DNA of 64,000 nucleotides from Cephalopachus bancanus (lineage: Eukaryota; Chordata; Mammalia; Primates; Tarsiidae), in contig JAPVLO010000205.1 in the NCBI GenBank assembly GCA_027257055.1, forward strand, positions 1,116,001-1,180,000, in the 5' to 3' direction. Positions 57,776 through 64,000 of the stretch are shown in pieces. The notes under the pieces are model-generated. The model was not told the origin of the DNA, ran no database searches, and saw only the letters and a program-made list of their open reading frames with translations. How positions within the stretch are numbered: position 1 is the stretch's first letter; each line of letters opens with the position of its first letter. The translations under genes and the position numbers were made by a program.

Positions 57776-58830
57776 TGAATCTTTTTTGTATTGCCCTTGG
57801 TAATAAATTAGTCGCAATTGAAATATCACTAGCAATACAACTTTGCTAACTACATTTGCTTGAAAATTCCTCCAAAATCTGCTTCTCTATTCTACTTTTT
57901 GATACCTGTTTTGCCTTTTGAGGAAACAGGAAAAATAAAATACATCAAAACAAAACAACTATATCTCCTCCTTCTAATATTTGAAGATAATTATCATAGT
58001 GCCAAATATCTTAGTTCTCAAAAGATTTTCCTTTTTGTGTGTGTATGGCATCCCATAGCATCCTTCTGCCTGCCTTTAGCACTCTGCTAAACATGATACA
58101 CTTTGTGTGTGCCCTTCTAGAAATCTTGTATCATATTAATGTGAACTCCAGGGACTTCAGGAAGGGTCTCAGCAGTTGGAACCTGAGTACAAATCTCCAA
58201 TATTCTCGACTCCAGTATACTGTTGTATTAAGGGAACTTTACCTGCCAAGACACAGGACTAAAGGACCTTTCTTTTGTCTCTTTCATGTCCTCATTGATG
58301 CCTACATTCATTCATTCAAGAAATGCCTTTTGAGTGCATGCTAATTTTGAGACATTTTTCTGTTAGGGATCAAGAGTGGACAGAACAGAGTTGACACCCG
58401 CAACTTTGGAATTTATAGTCTGGAAGAGGAAAAAGAGAAAAGAAAGCTTCAATCTGGAACTCCTTATGTGAAAATCAGGTGATAAAATAGACAGTAACTC
58501 ATGAAGGCAGGAATGTAAGTTAGATTAGGCAATTCACAAAGCCCTCTTTAGGGAGGGGCCATTTTAGCCCAGCCCCGAAGTGAGAGGAGTAGCAAGTCAA
58601 AATAATTAAAGTGGTTGTCCATTGCTCTGCGATGCCTCTGCCCCATTTTCTGTTGCAGCTTTGCTTGTCTACAGTGGCTGTCCTCACGGGCTGTCAACTC
58701 CTCTGGACCACACGGAAAGGGCTTCTGCCTGTGCTCAGGTGATCTGCAGTGCTGTGCTGCGCACATGCTACCAAGCTTCCAACTGGGCTTTCCACCTAGG
58801 CACAAAGAGCTTTCTTCACAGTCTGTATTC
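57776..58830. other. intergenic, slightly GC-rich near 58.6-58.8 kb
   Basis: Overlapping frames of 75-101 codons at 58,039-58,849 have no family signature. An ancient repeat scrap may lie at 58,290-58,420. Confidence 0.4.
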
Positions 58831-58897
58831 ATTTCCTAGGCTGCCATAACAATCCACCACATACTCGAATGGCTTAAAACAACAGACAGTAGGGAAG

Positions 58898-58902
58898 GAG
58901 GG

Positions 58903-58943
<41 letters not shown>

Positions 58944-58990
58944 AAAACAAGCAAGAAAGGAGGGAAGGAAGGAAGAAAAGGAAAAGAAAT
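58898..58990 (+). repeat. GA microsatellite and purine tract
   Basis: (GA)n of about 38 bp followed by AAGG/GGAA units, all purine for about 90 bp. It lies directly 5' of an Alu that lacks its first bases. Confidence 0.88.
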
Positions 58991-59258
58991 TCTGTAATCC
59001 TAGCACTTTGGGAGGCTGAGGCAGGATTGCTTGAGCCTAGGAGTTTGAGACCAGCCCAGCCTGGGCAATATAGAGTGTTTCCATCTCGACCAAAAAAAAA
59101 AAAAAAAAAAAAAAATTGCAAGGCATGTCGGTGCCTGCCTGTGGTCCCAGATACTTGGGAAGCTGAGGTGGAAGTATTACCAGAGCCCAGGAGGTTAAGG
59201 CTGTGGTGAACTGTGATGGTGCCACCTACGCTTTGGCCTAGGTGACTCTGAATCAAAA
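58991..59258 (+). mobile_element. Alu, 5' truncated, AluJ-like
   Basis: It begins at 'tctgtaatcctagcactttgggagg' (about 25 bases missing) and has an unusually long A-run (about 25) as the middle linker at 59,091-59,115. A diverged right arm follows. Confidence 0.8.
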
Positions 59259-59450
59259 CAAACAAACAGAAAGTTGTTGTCTCATAGTTCTGAAGGACCC
59301 ACCCTAATCTAATATGACCTCATCTTAACTTGATTATATATTATATTTGCAAAGATACCATTTCTAAACAGGGTCACAATCATAGGTGCAGGGGTTAGGA
59401 TTTGAATTTATCTTTTAGGGGATGTAATTTACTCTACAACACATACCAAT

Positions 59451-59830
59451 GTACCCAGACACACTGAGTCTGCTTTTAAAGAGCTTCTTGTTGACTGCAT
59501 GTTTGTCTCTTTTTTCAGCTAACTTCTCTTTCACTAGCAGGGAAAACTTTCACTATGTCTAGTTTGTTTGTTTGTTTAGAAGAATTTCCTTAAAACAAAC
59601 AAACCAACAAAAATTTTGCTTGGGTCACTGATGATTGAATTGTTTCTTAATTTTTTAAATCATAATTATCTTATTCCCAAAGAACAAACTACTCCAGAAA
59701 CCATACTAGAGAAATGGAGGAGTAAATCATTGAACTGGGGATTCAACTGGCTATTGAACTAAGTAATAAAAAAGGAAAATTCAATCTATCTTCACTTTTT
59801 TAAAATCTATCTTCACTTTTAGAATCCTTT
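59451..59830. other. intergenic, nothing recognised
   Basis: It contains a TTTG/AAAC inverted pair near 59,560-59,615 and a short ATCTATCTTCACTTTT tandem duplication at 59,785-59,820. Confidence 0.45.
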
Positions 59831-59832
59831 AA

Positions 59833-60980
<1,148 letters not shown>

Positions 60981-60984
60981 CATT

Positions 60985-61090
60985 AATAACACCCTGGTCC
61001 AAACCACTGTCATTTCCTACTGGAGCTATTGCAACAGCCTCCAAAATGGCCTCCCTGCAAACTCTCCCTGCAAAATTCTTCCCAAATTAG
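60985..61090 (+). mobile_element. L2 LINE fragment
   Basis: 'ccctggtccaaaccactgtcatttcctactggagctattgcaacagcctccaaaatggcctccctgc' is an L2 3'-region motif string. It is short and diverged. Confidence 0.5.
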
Positions 61091-61099
61091 GCCAGCACC

Positions 61100-61500
61100 C
61101 ATTGTGTAAATTAGGTAAACTACATATTGAGGAAGGAAATCTCAGAATGAATAGCTATCTGTAAAACAGTTGCTGTGGGTTCCGTGACAAAGAACAGTCA
61201 ACTGTTGCTGTTAAAGAAACAAAACCCTACAATAAACCCCTGCCACTTTACAAGCCTCTGGCTGGCCCATGAGAGGCTTATAATCAAGGTCAAACATCAA
61301 CCAATCAGAACTGCCTTATTTGCATGGTAGGAACCCAAATGGGAATCCTAAAACTATCTCTAACTAGAAGAAAGCCAAACTCCAGTGGGAGGACCTCAGG
61401 CCACTGCCTTTTTGCGGATAGCTGGTACTCTTGCTGCTGCCTTACTCATTGTGGCCTTTGTAGTATCTTTCCTTTTAAAATCTACTTTTCTTAATTAAAA
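61100..61500 (+). mobile_element. candidate solo LTR
   Basis: CATCAACCAATCAGAACTGCC then ATTTGCATGG (61,318-61,327) puts a CCAAT box and an octamer side by side. A downstream segment runs 'ctgcctttttgcggatagctggtactcttgctgctgcc' and ends in an A/T-rich region. Layout and composition fit an ERV1-type LTR inserted in or near L2 sequence. I found no partner LTR, no target duplication and no exact family. Confidence 0.35.
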
Positions 61501-62905
61501 GAAAAAAAAGAAAATCTGAATTTTTAAACAGTGACTATGAGACTCCACCTTCTTGAACGGGTCTTGCCCACCCAGCTGACCTACCTCCTCTTCCTCTCCT
61601 CTTTCATGGTGACTCAGCCATCACCTCTTTTTGCTTCTCTTTTTGGGGTTTTGCTAACTGCCCCATTTGCTGCCTTCATACTGGCTTTTTTCTCATCCTG
61701 CAATGCTCCCCTTCCAGGCTCTCCGGTAACTTGCTGCTTCTTGTCATTTACCTCAGATGTCACTATCTCATAGATCATTTTTTCCCAGTTAATATAGTCT
61801 TTTTAGTTATTATATCATATTGCTTTATTTTGTTTTTCACTTTCTGAAATTAATTCATTTATTCACTCGTTTGTTGTCTGTCTTCTTCTCACAAAATTGT
61901 AACCTCACCAGAGGCGAAGACAGTATTTGCGTTCCACTGCTGTTTTCTAACACTATACTTTTACTTTGTTGAATGAATGAACAAATAAACTGTAATTGAA
62001 CAGTTTAATAAGAAGTAAAAAGTGCTTTAATGGGTTGGGGAGATCTATACAAGCCAAACTACTTACCAAAAAAAAAAAATCTAAAAGCATTTCAGAAGAA
62101 ATTGGAAGCATAAGAAACAAAAATTGGAAAATGTAAAGAAATAGAAGAAACAAAGTAATGGCATCTGACCATGATGGTGGTGACTTAGGCATAGATTAGA
62201 ACTGGTTATGTTGAGGATATGTAACAAACGCTGGTGCTGGAGAAGAGAGACAGATGGTGGAGCAGCTTGGAAGTCTTGAGACCAGGAGAACATACCTGTT
62301 AAATGCACAGCCCCTGAGGCAGTGAACGTGCTCCACTCCGATCTGCCAAACAGCTGAGTCTGGGGCTGGAATGTGGCATTCACTATGTACAGTGGTGTTA
62401 ATAAAACTTTACATTTCCAAAGCAAAATGCCTCCATAGATCAGGGCAGGTAAAATGAATAAGGAATGCAGGCTGGGTCAGAAAGCTCGTGCCCCATTGAA
62501 AAGGACCGGCTGCTGCTCAGCTCCAGTTGTAACTGCCCTGTGGACATTGAGCCTAGCATGAGATATTTTAATTTTTCTAGAAAGGACAGATATCTAGATT
62601 TTTATGTAAAAATTCCCCATATTTCAATATTGGGAACAAAATCAGCTTACAAAAACACACCAGGAAATAAACAAAAAACAGATCTATAGTCCCAATCTAA
62701 CTTGTAGGTCACCAGTTTGCAACTCCCACTTTATAATTTTTAAAGATCTTTTTCAGGATTATCCTTTTTGAAATAACCAAGGACCTTATAAATACACAGC
62801 AGAAATTTTAAATTTTTGATTATGGAATGAGCACTTTCTTATTTTAGAAATAGAATTTGGATAAGCAAAAAAATTGGAAACAAAAAGTCTGTGTTCCTAT
62901 GTCAG
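61501..62905. other. intergenic, nothing recognised
   Basis: Frames of up to 114 codons at 61,953-62,425 (minus) and 61,531-61,773 (plus) lack any recognisable domain. L2 text may continue near 61,700-61,800. Confidence 0.4.
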
Positions 62906-62908
62906 ATA

Positions 62909-63202
62909 ATTTCTTTTTTTTGAGTTGGAGTTTCACTCTGTTGCCCAGGCTAGAATGCAGTGGTATGCTCATGGCCACCAGTGTCGACCTGCTGGGCCCC
63001 AGCCATCCTTCTGCCTCAGCCTTCAAGTAGCTGGAACAACAGGTGCATGCTACCATGCCTGGCTAATTTTTAAAAAATTTATTGTAGAGACGCGGTCTCA
63101 CCATGTTGCCCAGGCTGGTCTTGAACTCCTGGGCTCAGGTAATCCTCTCGCCTCAGCTCCCAAAGTGCTGGGATTATAGGCTTGAGCCACTGCGCCTGGC
63201 TA
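62909..63202 (-). mobile_element. intermediate Alu
   Basis: Minus-strand Alu with the GAGTTGGAG end and the linker TTTAAAAAATTTATTGTAGAGACGCGG, with the older left arm CCAAAGTGCTGGGATTATAGG. Confidence 0.85.
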
Positions 63203-63254
63203 TAATTAAGATCAATGATCACTGATAAAATGCACATGTGTATATATATGAATA

Positions 63255-64000
63255 AGAGGTACCCACAAGCATTTTATTCATTTTATTGTACCTCATAGAT
63301 ATTGTGATTTTGGAGGTTTGTGGCAATCCTACATTGAGTAAGTCTATCGATGCCATTTTTCTGACAGTATATACTCATTTTGTGTCACTGTCACATCTTG
63401 GTAACTCTTGCAACATCTCAATCTTTTTCATCACTATTATATCTGTTATGGCAACCCGTGACCAATGATCTTTGATGTTACAATCGTAATTATTTTGTGT
63501 TGCTACAAACTGCATCTGTAAAAGACAGCAAACTTAATTGATACATGTGTGTATTCTGACTGCTCCACTGTCCAGCCATTTCCCTGACTCTCTCTTTTTC
63601 CGTGGGTCTTCCTATTCCCTAAGACTTGACAATATTGAATCAGGCAATAATAATTGAATTATTGTCTACAATAAGTGTGCAAGTGACAAGAGTTGCATTT
63701 TTAATCAAAAGCTGGAAATGATTAAGCTTAGTGAAGAAGGCATGTTGAAAGCCAAGACAGCCCAAAAGGTGTGTTTCTTACACAAACAGACAATTTGTCA
63801 GTGCAAAGGAAAAGTTCTTGAAGAAAATTAAAAGTGCTACTCTTGTGAACATACAAATAATAAGAAAGCAAAACAGCTTTATTGCTGATATGGAGAAAGT
63901 TTTAGTGGTCTGGATAGAAGATCAAGCCAGCTACAACATTCCTTTAAGCCAAAGCCTAACTTTAATTCTCTGAAGTCTGAGAGAAGTGAGGAAGCTACAG
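63255..64000 (+). mobile_element. Tigger1-type DNA transposon, runs off the window
   Basis: 'ttttattgtacctcatagatattgtgattttggaggtttgtggcaatcctacattgagtaagtctatcgatgcc' and the following leader match the 5' untranslated part of Tigger1-like pogo elements. The transposase start follows. The right end lies outside the window. Confidence 0.8.
63703..64000 (+). pseudogene. Tigger1-type transposase pseudogene, partial
   Basis: Pogo-superfamily transposases are DDE enzymes with a CENP-B-like N-terminal DNA-binding domain; host JRK and CENPB descend from relatives. Visible: [18 protein letters not shown] (63,703-63,756, the helix-turn-helix start), then, after a deletion near 63,805, the text of KEKFL(K)..IKSAT in another frame, and [13 protein letters not shown] (63,887-63,925). 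At least two frameshifts and a stop occur, so it is dead. The C-terminal catalytic domain is beyond the edge. Confidence 0.8.

Larger units (their letters stand above)
58831..59450 (-). mobile_element. MLT1 LTR interrupted by GA repeat and Alu
   Basis: Left part 58,831-58,889 ('ttcctaggctgccataacaatccaccac...gcttaaaacaacaga') and right part 59,262-59,450 ('cagaaagttgttgtctcatagttctgaagg', 'taatctaatatgacctcatcttaacttg') are consecutive in a reversed MLT1. AAACAACAGA/AAACAAACAGA flanks the insert. Confidence 0.7.

Noticed and set aside
58898..58940. CRISPR-like or regulatory tandem array
   Set aside because: Simple GA microsatellite; the window is a vertebrate nuclear genome.

Overview
The window is nuclear DNA from a primate, and I found no host protein-coding gene in it. 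The Alu elements are the clearest guide to the lineage. Several are ordinary old AluJ-type dimers. A younger set shares diagnostic changes not found in the anthropoid AluS/AluY series: a CCGCGCCTTTGGGAGG block, an AATAAATCAAAAAAT linker, and a right arm with GGCCGGGAGCGGCC in place of the usual GTGAGC..GATCGCGCC. No AluS or AluY copy was seen. I infer a non-anthropoid primate, most likely a tarsier; this is inference and was not checked against a database.

Layout. From 1 to about 29.8 kb, AT-rich intergenic DNA carries scattered Alu, L1, MIR, L2, MLT1 (MaLR) and DNA-transposon copies, with four MLT1 LTRs packed into 15.1-18.5 kb. From about 29.8 to 45.8 kb there is a nested structure. A nearly full-length old L1 lies on the minus strand (3' end near 30.17 kb, 5' end near 45.8 kb). 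A young Alu interrupts it at 31.6 kb, and a complete 8.66-kb gammaretrovirus-like provirus interrupts its 5' UTR at 36,710-45,373. From about 48.2 to 53.5 kb there is a second stack: an ancient L1 interrupted by a Tigger-like DNA transposon that itself holds two Alus, then a younger 5'-truncated L1 lying between ancient L1 pieces. From 53.7 to 57.5 kb is the longest repeat-poor stretch. The window ends inside a Tigger1-type (pogo superfamily) transposon whose transposase pseudogene runs off the edge.

The provirus is the main content. It has paired LTRs of about 573 bp that differ by roughly 3% by eye, a 4-bp target duplication (CCTC), a tRNA-Pro-like primer binding site and a polypurine tract. 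Gag, pro-pol and env are in the standard gammaretroviral order with a pol/env overlap. All three genes are broken by frameshifts and stops, and the reverse transcriptase catalytic motif reads YVND. It is therefore a defective fossil. Several functional marks remain legible: the gag UAG read-through context, a hydrophobic in-frame leader upstream of gag, and a largely open TM subunit.

Coordinates of repeat edges are approximate (a few to a few tens of bases) unless target-site duplications are quoted. Family names come from recognition, not from a library search.
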